Of a stretch of DNA of 64,000 nt, positions 35,855-43,400 are shown in pieces. Every line of letters begins with the position of its first letter. The first letter of the stretch is position 1. The notes under the pieces were generated by a model that saw only the letters and a program-made list of their open reading frames with translations, was not told where the DNA came from and searched no databases. Source of the DNA: Thermoplasmata archaeon UBA184 (lineage in GTDB: Archaea; Thermoplasmatota; Thermoplasmata; Lutacidiplasmatales; UBA184); the NCBI GenBank assembly GCA_002495185.1, contig DAEB01000040.1:44412-108411 (forward strand), given 5' to 3'. The translations under genes and the position numbers were made by a program.

Positions 35855-37726
35855 ATGCCCATCGACCGCATCGTGTTCCCGTCGGTGCGCGAACCCATTC
35901 TAGGCTCCACCGCTCCTTGGAAGAGGCGGTTCCTGCTGCCCCGAATCGCCGCGAAGGTAGCGTCGGGAGCGCCGGATCGGGTCCTGATTGGCAGCAACAA
36001 GTCGGGCAAGTTCGAGCTCTACTCGTACGACCTAGCTCTCGGGACCCTTCAGCAGTTGACGAATCGACCCTTTGGCACGCCGAACGGTTACCTGTCGGAC
36101 GATGGCCAGCACGTGTACTATCTCGACGACGAGATGGGGAATGAGACCGGCCACTTCGTCCGGATTCCATTCGGCCACCCGGAGGCGCACCCTCAGGACC
36201 TTACTCCTGCTATGCCAAAGTACTCGACTTCCGAGTGCTTCGTAGACGGGCACAGCTCGCGCTTCGGTTTCACTCTCCCCGGTCCCGAGGGGTTCGATTC
36301 GTATCTGCTCTCCATCTCCTCGGACGGTCCCGTCGGGAGTCCGCGGAGGCTTAACCGGAGTCCCAAACTCGCCGGCGGCCCTATCCTATCGGCCGATGGG
36401 ACCCGGGCCATCGTGGCCTCCTGCGAGGCGCAGGGCGGCCTCGATTTCGGTCTGTTCTCTTTCGATTCTACCTCGGGGGAAAGGATTGCCGAACTCTCCC
36501 TCGATTCGAGCAGCGTTGAACCTGTCGCGTTCTCGCCGCTCGAGGGAGACCCACGGATCCTCGCGACGAGCACCGAGAGCGGCCCTCGAAGACCCGGGAT
36601 CTGGGACGCGACGAGCGGAAAGCTCGTCGCGCTGGAGGTCGGCTCCCTGGAGGGGGACATCGAACCTCTCGCGTGGTCACCGGATGCCGGTCGGGTCGTT
36701 CTCTCCCAGCTCCTCCGGGCCTCTCAGCGACTGTATCTCTACGACCTCGGCCGCTCCGCCGTCACCCGATTGGACCATCCCTCCGGCGCCTTCGACTCGG
36801 CATGCTTCCGTGGGAGAGAGATCCTCCTCCGCTGGCAGAATTCTACCCACCCTCCCCAACTGATTGCTCTCGACCCGGACCGGGGTTCGTCGAGAGTGCT
36901 ACTTCCGAGCGAGGAATCACCGCCCAACCGCGCCTGGACCTCCGTAACATTCCCTTCTTCCGACGGCCAAGAGATCCAAGGCTGGGTGGCCGTACCGCCG
37001 GGGGACGGCCCGTTCCCGACCATCCTCGAGACACACGGTGGTCCCACTTACGTCGAGCGGGAGGGCTTCTCCCCTTCGAGCCAGATGTGGCTGGACCACG
37101 GGTTCGCCTACGCTTCGATCAACTACCGAGGGTCCACGACCTTCGGGAAGGAGTTCGAGAAGAAGATCTACGGGGACCTCGGCCACTGGGAGGTCGAGGA
37201 CATGGTCGCCGCCCGAGACTGGCTCGTGAATGACGGCGTCGCTCGGGCCGACACGATCTTTCTCACCGGCTGGTCCTACGGGGGATACCTGACCCTGCAG
37301 GCCATGGGGTTGAGGCCGGACCTCTGGGCGGGGGGGATCGGGGGCGTCGTCGTGGCCGATTGGGTGACTCAGTTCGAGGATGAGTCGGAGAATCTACGGG
37401 GATACGACCTGGCCCTGTTCGGGGGTCCTCCGTCGGAGAAGCGGGAGAGCTACGAGAGAGCATCTCCGATTCGCTACCTCGAGAACGTCTCGGGACCGAT
37501 TCTCATCATCCAGGGGAGGAACGATTCTCGAGACCCGCCTCGGCAAGTCGAGCTCTACGAAGCCAAAGCGCGCGCTCTGGGCAAGGAGGTCCGGGTCCTA
37601 TGGTTCGACTCGGGTCATATAGGGGCCTTCGTCGATATCGGGCTGTCCATTAGCCACCACGAGGCCATGCTGCGCTTCGTCTACGACGTCCTGAATCGCC
37701 AGCCGAAAGCCTCGCCCCAGTCCTAA
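35855..37726 (+). CDS. S9 family serine peptidase (prolyl oligopeptidase / acylaminoacyl peptidase type)
   Basis: The 623-residue protein has an N-terminal beta-propeller of WD-like strands (residues about 40-350) and a C-terminal alpha/beta-hydrolase domain. The catalytic serine is in LTGWSYGGYLTLQ near residue 475. The aspartate is in IIQGRNDSRDPP and the histidine in FDSGHIGAF near residue 590. Such enzymes cleave short peptides that pass the propeller. No signal peptide is seen, so it should be cytoplasmic. It lies alone on the plus strand among TA modules. Confidence 0.9.
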   Translation: MPIDRIVFPSVREPILGSTAPWKRRFLLPRIAAKVASGAPDRVLIGSNKSGKFELYSYDLALGTLQQLTNRPFGTPNGYLSDDGQHVYYLDDEMGNETGHFVRIPFGHPEAHPQDLTPAMPKYSTSECFVDGHSSRFGFTLPGPEGFDSYLLSISSDGPVGSPRRLNRSPKLAGGPILSADGTRAIVASCEAQGGLDFGLFSFDSTSGERIAELSLDSSSVEPVAFSPLEGDPRILATSTESGPRRPGIWDATSGKLVALEVGSLEGDIEPLAWSPDAGRVVLSQLLRASQRLYLYDLGRSAVTRLDHPSGAFDSACFRGREILLRWQNSTHPPQLIALDPDRGSSRVLLPSEESPPNRAWTSVTFPSSDGQEIQGWVAVPPGDGPFPTILETHGGPTYVEREGFSPSSQMWLDHGFAYASINYRGSTTFGKEFEKKIYGDLGHWEVEDMVAARDWLVNDGVARADTIFLTGWSYGGYLTLQAMGLRPDLWAGGIGGVVVADWVTQFEDESENLRGYDLALFGGPPSEKRESYERASPIRYLENVSGPILIIQGRNDSRDPPRQVELYEAKARALGKEVRVLWFDSGHIGAFVDIGLSISHHEAMLRFVYDVLNRQPKASPQS

Positions 37727-37761
37727 GATCGAATTCCCGACGACCCGCGGTCCCGATCATC

Positions 37762-37780
37762 GAAGTGCGTTGCTTGCACT
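37762..37780. repeat. Hairpin after the S9 peptidase gene
   Basis: AAGTGC GTTGCTT GCACTT has six-base perfect arms starting 36 bases past the peptidase stop codon. The sequence only partly matches the recurrent 16-base core, but the distance is the same. Confidence 0.45.
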
Positions 37781-37882
37781 TGCACCCACTGCCCCAATGC
37801 GCTGGGCGACTGGCGACAAATTCCGGCACTGTGGGTCAGGAAGTATCGGTAGGTCCCAAACCCGGTCTTCAGGTCCTGCGAA

Positions 37883-38608
37883 TCACTCCAATCCGTAGCC
37901 GCGGAAGACCTCGTACTTGACTCGATAGGCGGCGACCCCCAGCCCTAGCAGATTGCGATACGTCTCCTGCACCATCCCGGGCGTGCCGCACACGTAGTAC
38001 GTTGGCCCGTCCAGCCCGCGCGACGCCTCGCTAAGGAGGTCGCTCTCGATGCGTCCGCGACGTCCCGTCCAGGACGAGTCCTTCGGGGCGCGCGTGAGAG
38101 TGTGAAGGACGTGGAAGCGGGGGTTTTGCCGCGTCAGACCATCCAGTTCCAAACGGTACGCGATCTCTGTTTCGTCTCGGCTCGAGTACACGAGGCGCAC
38201 GTCCAAGGGAAGGTGACGGTCCGTCGCATACTCGGCCATCCCCTTGAGGGGCGTGATGCCGATGCCCCCCGCGACGAGAACAGCGGGAGTGGTCTCATCG
38301 AGCACGAAATGGCCGTAGGCGCCGTCCACTTCGGCATCATCGCCCGGACCGAGCGCCGCAAACGCCTCTTTCCAGGGAGAGTTCGAAACCCGCGCCCCGA
38401 ACTCCAAATAGGGCTTGGTCGGAGAACACGCGAGCGACATCGGGTACTCGATAGGACCGCGCCCGGTTGAGAGCTCCAGACCGCAGAACTGGACGGGCGC
38501 GAAGTCGAATCCGGCAGGCTTCTCGAACTTCACATCATGCACGGTTGGAGTCACGCGAGTTGACTCCAAGACCCGGACCCGAGAGATCACGAACCTGCCT
38601 CTTTCCAC
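37883..38608 (-). CDS. FAD/NAD-dependent oxidoreductase (ferredoxin-NADP reductase fold)
   Basis: The protein has about 241 residues from GTG 38608. An N-terminal FAD-binding barrel (FAPVQFCGLEL, then PIEYPMSLACSP) is followed by the NAD(P) domain with AVLVAGGIGITPLKGMAEYA, RLVYSSRDETEIAY and PTYYVCGTPGMVQ. No ferredoxin or haem domain is present, so electrons must pass to a separate partner. The open frame reaches 38710, but a minus-strand TATA near 38624-38632 places the start at GTG 38608 or GTG 38590. Confidence 0.82.
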   Translation of the reverse strand: MERGRFVISRVRVLESTRVTPTVHDVKFEKPAGFDFAPVQFCGLELSTGRGPIEYPMSLACSPTKPYLEFGARVSNSPWKEAFAALGPGDDAEVDGAYGHFVLDETTPAVLVAGGIGITPLKGMAEYATDRHLPLDVRLVYSSRDETEIAYRLELDGLTRQNPRFHVLHTLTRAPKDSSWTGRRGRIESDLLSEASRGLDGPTYYVCGTPGMVQETYRNLLGLGVAAYRVKYEVFRGYGLE

Positions 38609-38860
38609 TCCATCCCGGCCTGCAGATAATGACTGAGTTGTTGGGGATTCGATCGGTTGGGTGCATGGGAGCTTGCTGCCGCCGGACGGGCTTTCCCCAA
38701 GGTGGCGCACGGGGCCCTAGGCGACCGAGACCTCCAACACTGTCCTCTTTGGACCACCGCAAGATCCCAGAATCGCGCCTCATCCGAGTGAATCCTTGCT
38801 GATTCCCCGCGAGCGGTCGCGAGCAGGACCGGACCGGGCAGCGGACCGATCTGCCGAGTG

Positions 38861-39244
38861 TCAGTGCAGCCGAACTAGCCCGCGAATCTCATCGAAGTCG
38901 GAGTCGAACGACACAATGGTCGTCTCGCCCTCCCGGACCATGGCTTCCACCATCGCGCAGTCCGGGACGGACAGCCGCCCATCGTGGGCCACGTGCCGCG
39001 CCATCGCGGAGTCCAGCAACTCGTCATCCAGGTAGATGATGTGGCAGGAGTCGCAGAAGAATTGGTAGAGCTCGCGCGCCGGCTTTCCTCCCTTCCGTGA
39101 CCCGATGATGGTAACCGCCTCAGATACAGTAAGGTCGAGAACTCGGAGCTCCCCTCGAACGCGCGGTTGGAGGGCGAGAGCAGGCTTGTGCCACTGGTCT
39201 TTCGCGTCGACCAGACCAACCCAGTAGGATGAATCAACGAACAC
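38861..39244 (-). CDS. vapC: PIN-domain ribonuclease toxin VapC
   Basis: The 127-residue protein has PIN acidic residues in MFVDSSYWVGLVD (Asp), LTVSEAVTIIG (Glu), RLSVPDCAMVEAM (Asp) and IVSFDSDFDEI (Asp). Its start overlaps the AbrB-like gene by 11 bases. It is the fourth TA pair, at the right side of the island. A CGCGA GCGG TCGCG hairpin at 38808-38821 lies 40 bases past the stop. Confidence 0.87.
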   Translation of the reverse strand: MFVDSSYWVGLVDAKDQWHKPALALQPRVRGELRVLDLTVSEAVTIIGSRKGGKPARELYQFFCDSCHIIYLDDELLDSAMARHVAHDGRLSVPDCAMVEAMVREGETTIVSFDSDFDEIRGLVRLH

Positions 39245-39482
39245 GATCGCGAAGTCCCTGAACGGTCTTCTTGCTCGCGACGGCGTCCCCCCCGTGGCTC
39301 ACGATTCCCACGATGTCCTCCATCGTGACCGGCCTCCGGACCCGGACCATGAGCTCCGTCCCCCGAAGCTGCCATTCGAGCCGGTCACCCTCCCGGGCAC
39401 CCATCGCCTGACGGACATCCCGGGGCACTACCGTCAAGAAACCCCGAGAGATCTTGCTCTCCCTAAGCACATCTGTCCCCAT
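39234..39482 (-). CDS. AbrB/MazE-type antitoxin
   Basis: The 82-residue protein contains an AbrB swapped-hairpin domain, SRGFLTVVPRDVRQAMGARE then GDRLEWQLRGTELMVRV. The C-terminal helix (EDIVGIVSHGGDAVASKK) would bind the toxin at 38861. A TATA-like CCTTAATAG lies about 30 bases before the ATG, on the minus strand. No strong palindrome is visible in this promoter, unlike the other three pairs. Confidence 0.82.
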   Translation of the reverse strand: MGTDVLRESKISRGFLTVVPRDVRQAMGAREGDRLEWQLRGTELMVRVRRPVTMEDIVGIVSHGGDAVASKKTVQGLRDRVR

Positions 39483-39554
39483 AGTGACCGTGAGAACTAA
39501 GCGGTTCTATCTATTAAGGATTGACTCTGCGCCGATGAAGATCTTGTCCGTTGC

Positions 39555-39576
39555 GGGTGCAACACAACTTGCATCC
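39555..39576 (-). repeat. Recurrent intergenic hairpin, copy i
   Basis: GGGTGCAA CACAAC TTGCATCC has eight-base arms with one mismatch. The 16-base core (39558-39573) ends 49 bases past the stop of the MscS-like gene at 39622. Confidence 0.6.
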
Positions 39577-39621
39577 TCTCGTTCGATCCGGCGCGCAGGT
39601 TAGCCTCCCGGGAGGCAAGGG

Positions 39622-40125
39622 CTAGTACTCGCCCTCGAGCCGTTTCGCCGCCGTGTAGTTCACGAGGGGTCCCCCCAGCAGGTTGGAGTTGCTCACGAAC
39701 ACCAAGGTGCCGTCCTCCTGCTTGACGACCGTGGTCACGAGTCCGAAGCTGACGACCTCTCCCTTCACGCCTCCGAACTGGATGACGTCGCCGATCCGAA
39801 TCGCCCGGTGCTGCAGCAGGATCACGCCCGAGACGAAGTTCTGGAGGGTGGTCTGCAACGCCAGCGTCACGGCGATCCCGGTGACCGCGGAGAAGGTGAT
39901 GGTGGAAAGGAGGCTGATCGGGCCGAGAGTGACGGACGTCCCGATCAGTACCAGCGCCACCCAGATGACAGTGACCAGGATCTCAAGGCCCCGGACCTGA
40001 GCGGGGCTGGAGCCGGCCCGTTTCGCTCGTTCCCGGATCCATCGGGTCAGAAGAATCCCAACGACCGCCGGGACGAGCACGAGCAGGACGATGTCGAGAA
40101 CCCACACGTCAATCGATAACGCCAC
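39622..40125 (-). CDS. Short MscS-type mechanosensitive channel
   Basis: The 167-residue protein has two or three membrane segments (residues 9-28, 48-68 and 73-95), then the MscS pore helix and beta domain: GIAVTLALQTTLQNFVSG, IRIGDVIQFGGVKGEVVSFG and VFVSNSNLLGGPLVNY. It stops after the beta domain, so the C-terminal alpha/beta vestibule of the classic channel is missing. Such short forms are common in archaea. The start is GTG 40125. It would vent solutes during osmotic downshock. Confidence 0.85.
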   Translation of the reverse strand: MALSIDVWVLDIVLLVLVPAVVGILLTRWIRERAKRAGSSPAQVRGLEILVTVIWVALVLIGTSVTLGPISLLSTITFSAVTGIAVTLALQTTLQNFVSGVILLQHRAIRIGDVIQFGGVKGEVVSFGLVTTVVKQEDGTLVFVSNSNLLGGPLVNYTAAKRLEGEY

Positions 40126-40315
40126 GGTGTCGGTTCCCCAAGCGGGGCACCGGTTTCGAGGCTATTTCATGACTCTCACCGGCGCGGGGCGCTACAGTGC
40201 CCGGTGATCTGAGCGGGGCCGAAAGCGAAGCGGGGGTCCCCGGGCTCGTCACGCCGCGCGACGGATTCTGCTCTCAGTCCCCCGAGGGGGTCGACTTTCC
40301 TCTTTCGTTCCAGGC

Positions 40316-40546
40316 TCAGGAGGGATACGCTTTCGAGAGCCCGTACCACATGAACCACGCCCCGAGGGCCATCAGGACCATGGCAATCCCGGTGAGGATG
40401 ACCGAGATCCAAGCGGCGGAGATCAGCCCCTCGAAGAGCACGATTCCGAGGAGGACGCCTCCGAGGAAGAGGACGACCAGGCCGAGGGCACCGATGAGAA
40501 TCGCGTGGCTGTAGGGCAGCGCGACGTGCGGCCCCGGCACCGCCAT
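40316..40546 (-). CDS. Small two-helix membrane protein
   Basis: The 76-residue protein has two strongly hydrophobic helices: AILIGALGLVVLFLGGVLLG near residues 15-35 and AWISVILTGIAMVLMALGAW near 45-64. No catalytic or binding motif is visible and I recognise no family. Neighbours are the MscS-like gene and a zinc-ribbon membrane protein, all in the same orientation but with spacers of 150-190 bases. Confidence 0.55.
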   Translation of the reverse strand: MAVPGPHVALPYSHAILIGALGLVVLFLGGVLLGIVLFEGLISAAWISVILTGIAMVLMALGAWFMWYGLSKAYPS

Positions 40547-40699
40547 GCCAGGTAGATTCGCGCTCCCTCCCTAAGAATGTGCGGACCTCCCCGAGGACGA
40601 GCCGGGGATGTATAACCCGCCCCGCGGCCGTCCGGCGGAACAAGGCGAAGCCGACCGCCCGGCCGCGGGGCCTGGTCCGTGCGCTCTCTCTCGATGGCC

Positions 40700-41167
40700 T
40701 CAGACGTAGAGGCCGTCGGTGTAGCAGTAGTAGCGCCCGTACTGGGCGATGTACGTGGTCGGCTTGCCACACTTCGGGCAGAGCGGGGCGGCCGGGGCCG
40801 CGACGGGAGCCGGAGCGGGAGGGGGCGGGGCCTGAGCCATCGCCTCGGGTGCGGGGGCCGCCATCGGCGCCGGCGCGGGCGGGGCGTAGACCGCGGGGGC
40901 CGGGCGAGGTCGAGCCTGGAATTTGGGCCAGATCGAGTGCATCAGCCAGCCGCCGACCGCGAGGAGCAAGCCGAACGCGGTGATGATGAAGAAGCCCTCG
41001 AAGTCGCCCTGGTAGTTCGAGAGGTTTCCCTGGTTGGTGGCGGACGTGGGGAAATTGGTCATCGCCAGGTAGCCGAAGATGAACCCGATGAAGATCAGGA
41101 GTCCACCGATGCCGCAGACAATCTGGCCGATGTCAATCCAACTGGGAACCTTCGCCGGGCCTGCCAT
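40700..41167 (-). CDS. Membrane protein with Pro/Ala-rich linker and C-terminal zinc-ribbon-like tail
   Basis: The protein has about 155 residues from ATG 41167. Two membrane helices (IVCGIGGLLIFIGFIFGYL and FFIITAFGLLLAVGGWLM) are followed by a low-complexity Pro/Ala linker. The tail LCPKCGKPTTYI then YYCYTDG carries CxxC and one more Cys; the fourth ligand is not obvious. A minus-strand TTCCTATAGG about 27 bases before ATG 41167 supports that leaderless start over 41188. Its function is unknown. Confidence 0.65.
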   Translation of the reverse strand: MAGPAKVPSWIDIGQIVCGIGGLLIFIGFIFGYLAMTNFPTSATNQGNLSNYQGDFEGFFIITAFGLLLAVGGWLMHSIWPKFQARPRPAPAVYAPPAPAPMAAPAPEAMAQAPPPPAPAPVAAPAAPLCPKCGKPTTYIAQYGRYYCYTDGLYV

Positions 41168-41434
41168 GCGGCCCGCTACTGTCTTCACCTATAGGAACCT
41201 ATTCCTGTCGGCCGAACCGTCCCGAGACCCGCCTTCGGTCGAAAGCCAACGGTCAGTCCGGGTCGGTTCACACCATCACCCCTTCGCCTGCGCCGGGGGG
41301 GCCGAGGAGAAACGCCCCCGCGCTCGAGTGGAGGCGAAGGCCCTCGGCGAGCGCCGGGTAAGGACCTGGTAGCTCTTCGCGCCGGACGGCGCCGCGGACC
41401 AAGGGCTAATATTCGAGCGGGGTTCGGACGCACG

Positions 41435-42412
41435 GTGGCGGACCGAGTTGCCCTCGTCACGGGCGTTACCGGCCAGGACGGGTCGTACCTTGCGGAGTTC
41501 CTCCTGGGGAAGGGCTACCGCGTGTACGGGCTCATCCGACGGCTTTCGAGCCCGAACGTCACCCACATCTCGGGGTTCCGGGAGAAGATCGAGATCCTCG
41601 ACGCGGACCTGATGGACCAGGTCTCCCTCAACGAGGCGATTCGTCGGTCGTCACCGGACGAAGTCTATAACCTCGCCTCGCAGTCGTTCGTCGGGGCCTC
41701 GTTCAGCCAGCCGGTGCTGACCGGCGAGGTGACGGGTCTCGGAGCTCTGCGCCTGCTCGAGGCGGTCCGGACCCAGGCGCCTCATGCGCGGGTTTACCAG
41801 GCGTCCTCGAGCGAGATGTTCGGCCACGTCGACCGGGAGCCGCAGAACGAGCTGACGCCGTTCCATCCCCGGAGCCCGTACGGGGTGGCCAAGGTCTACG
41901 CCTTCTGGGCTTCCATCAACTACCGGGAGGCGTACTCGATGTTCATCAGCAACGGAATCCTCTTCAACCACGAGTCCCCGCGGCGGGGGCTCGAGTTCGT
42001 GACGCGCAAGATCTCGGACGGGGTGGCGCGGATCGCCCTCGGACAGGCCCAGTCGCTCTCGCTCGGGAACCTAGATGCGAAGCGGGATTGGGGCTATGCG
42101 CCGGAGTACGTCGACCTGATGTGGCGGACCCTCCAGCACCCGACCCCGGGGGAGTTCGTCGGGGCGACCGGGGAGTCGCACACCGTCCGAGAGTTCGTCG
42201 AAGAGGCGTTCCGGGTGGTTGGGATCGAGAACGGGATGTCGCACGTGACCTCGGAGGCGAAATTCCACCGACCGTCCGAGGTCTACAACCTACGGGGAGA
42301 CGCCTCCAAGGCCGCCCGGGAACTCGGGTGGGTTCCCAAGGTCAAATTCAAGGATCTCGTTCGGATCATGGTGCGCGCCGACCTTCAGCGGTTGAGCGGG
42401 CGAACCAACTGA
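41435..42412 (+). CDS. gmd: GDP-mannose 4,6-dehydratase
   Basis: The 325-residue enzyme converts GDP-mannose to GDP-4-keto-6-deoxymannose. It has the Gmd-specific LVTGVTGQDGSYLAEFLL, YQASSSEMFG with the active-site Ser and Glu, and SPYGVAKVYAFW with YxxxK. NHESPRRGLEFVTRKI and LGNLDAKRDWGYAPEYV are hallmark Gmd segments. The start is GTG 41435, with CTAATATTC about 30 bases upstream. Its natural partner is the reductase encoded at 16300, so the pair can make GDP-D-rhamnose for the glycan clusters. Confidence 0.93.
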   Translation: MADRVALVTGVTGQDGSYLAEFLLGKGYRVYGLIRRLSSPNVTHISGFREKIEILDADLMDQVSLNEAIRRSSPDEVYNLASQSFVGASFSQPVLTGEVTGLGALRLLEAVRTQAPHARVYQASSSEMFGHVDREPQNELTPFHPRSPYGVAKVYAFWASINYREAYSMFISNGILFNHESPRRGLEFVTRKISDGVARIALGQAQSLSLGNLDAKRDWGYAPEYVDLMWRTLQHPTPGEFVGATGESHTVREFVEEAFRVVGIENGMSHVTSEAKFHRPSEVYNLRGDASKAARELGWVPKVKFKDLVRIMVRADLQRLSGRTN

Positions 42413-42523
42413 AGAGCTCGGTCGAGAGCTCCCGCCCCCGCCCCGGTGACCCGGGAACGGGTGCTGTCGGTCCATGGCCGATGCGGGTGAACCGGCCCTC
42501 CGTAGTACTTCGAAAACCGCCGA

Positions 42524-42539
42524 GTGAACATCCGTTCAC
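42524..42539. promoter_or_regulatory. Possible operator upstream of ABC exporter genes
   Basis: The inverted repeat GTGAAC ATCC GTTCAC has six-base perfect arms. It lies just before a TATA-like CATTTAACG (42549-42557). If that is the promoter, the exporter mRNA has a leader of about 130 bases before ATG 42711. Confidence 0.4.
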
Positions 42540-42710
42540 CGAGCGCTCATTTAACGGACCAAGAGTCAGCGGTTGGGTCACCGATGTTCGCTGCGTCGGT
42601 GCCGGGCAGCCGGACGGACAGAAGGACGACGCGTCGAGCTCTCGAACGAGGGACGGCGAGACCTCGGCCATCCAGGTTCGACCATCTGCAAGACGAAGCG
42701 GGAGGGTAGC

Positions 42711-43388
42711 ATGCCGGAATCGGTCGTGGTCGGTGAGGAAGTCTGGAAAGTGTACGGGCAGGGAGAGACTCAGGTCCCGGCGCTCCGGGGCATCAATGTC
42801 GACATTCGCCGAGGCGAAATGGTGGCCGTGATGGGCCCTTCCGGATGCGGGAAGACGACCTTCCTCAACTGCTTCAGCGGACTCGACGACATCACCCGCG
42901 GGAAGGTGACGCTCGAGGGGACGGACATCCATGCCATGTCCGACCGTCTGAAGACCGAGTACCGAGCCCGCCGGGCCGGGTTCGTGTTCCAGTCGTACAA
43001 CCTGCTCACGATCCTGACCGCGGCCGAGAACGTCGAGATGCCGCTTCTCGCGTCCGGGGTCCGGGCGCGAGAGGCCCGGCCGCGGTCGGTCGAGATGCTC
43101 CGGGAGCTGGGGCTCGGAGACCGGGTCAACCACCGACCCTCGGAGCTCTCGGGGGGGCAGCAGCAGCGAGTGGCGCTCGCCCGGGCCCTCGTGTGCCGGC
43201 CCGCGATCGTGTGGGCGGACGAGCCCACCGGGAACCTCGATGAGGAGGGCTCTCGCCAGGTGACGAGCCTCCTCCGGCAGCTCAACCGCGACTTCCAGCA
43301 GACGATGGTGGTCGTGACGCACGACCCGGACGTGGCCGCGGCGTGCGACCGCACCCTCCGGATGCGCGACGGACGCTTCGTCACCTAG
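42711..43388 (+). CDS. ABC transporter ATP-binding protein (MacB/LolD type)
   Basis: The 225-residue protein has Walker A MGPSGCGKTTFLN near residue 38, the Q-loop FVFQSYNLLT, the signature ELSGGQQQRVALARAL, Walker B AIVWADEPTGNLD and the H-loop VVVTHD. The NLDEEG spacing and length are those of LolD/MacB/FtsE-type ATPases. ATG 42711 is chosen because the conserved domain begins there; upstream sequence in frame is not conserved-looking. The FtsX-type permease follows after 12 bases, so the two form one transporter. Confidence 0.92.
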   Translation: MPESVVVGEEVWKVYGQGETQVPALRGINVDIRRGEMVAVMGPSGCGKTTFLNCFSGLDDITRGKVTLEGTDIHAMSDRLKTEYRARRAGFVFQSYNLLTILTAAENVEMPLLASGVRAREARPRSVEMLRELGLGDRVNHRPSELSGGQQQRVALARALVCRPAIVWADEPTGNLDEEGSRQVTSLLRQLNRDFQQTMVVVTHDPDVAAACDRTLRMRDGRFVT

Positions 43389-43400
43389 AAGGATAGGCCC

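Noticed and set aside
19210..39576. Integron-like cassette array with the hairpins as attC sites
   Set aside because: Gene-plus-hairpin units in one orientation look cassette-like, but the repeats lack the RYYYAAC/GTTRRRY core of attC, are much shorter, and no integron integrase is visible.
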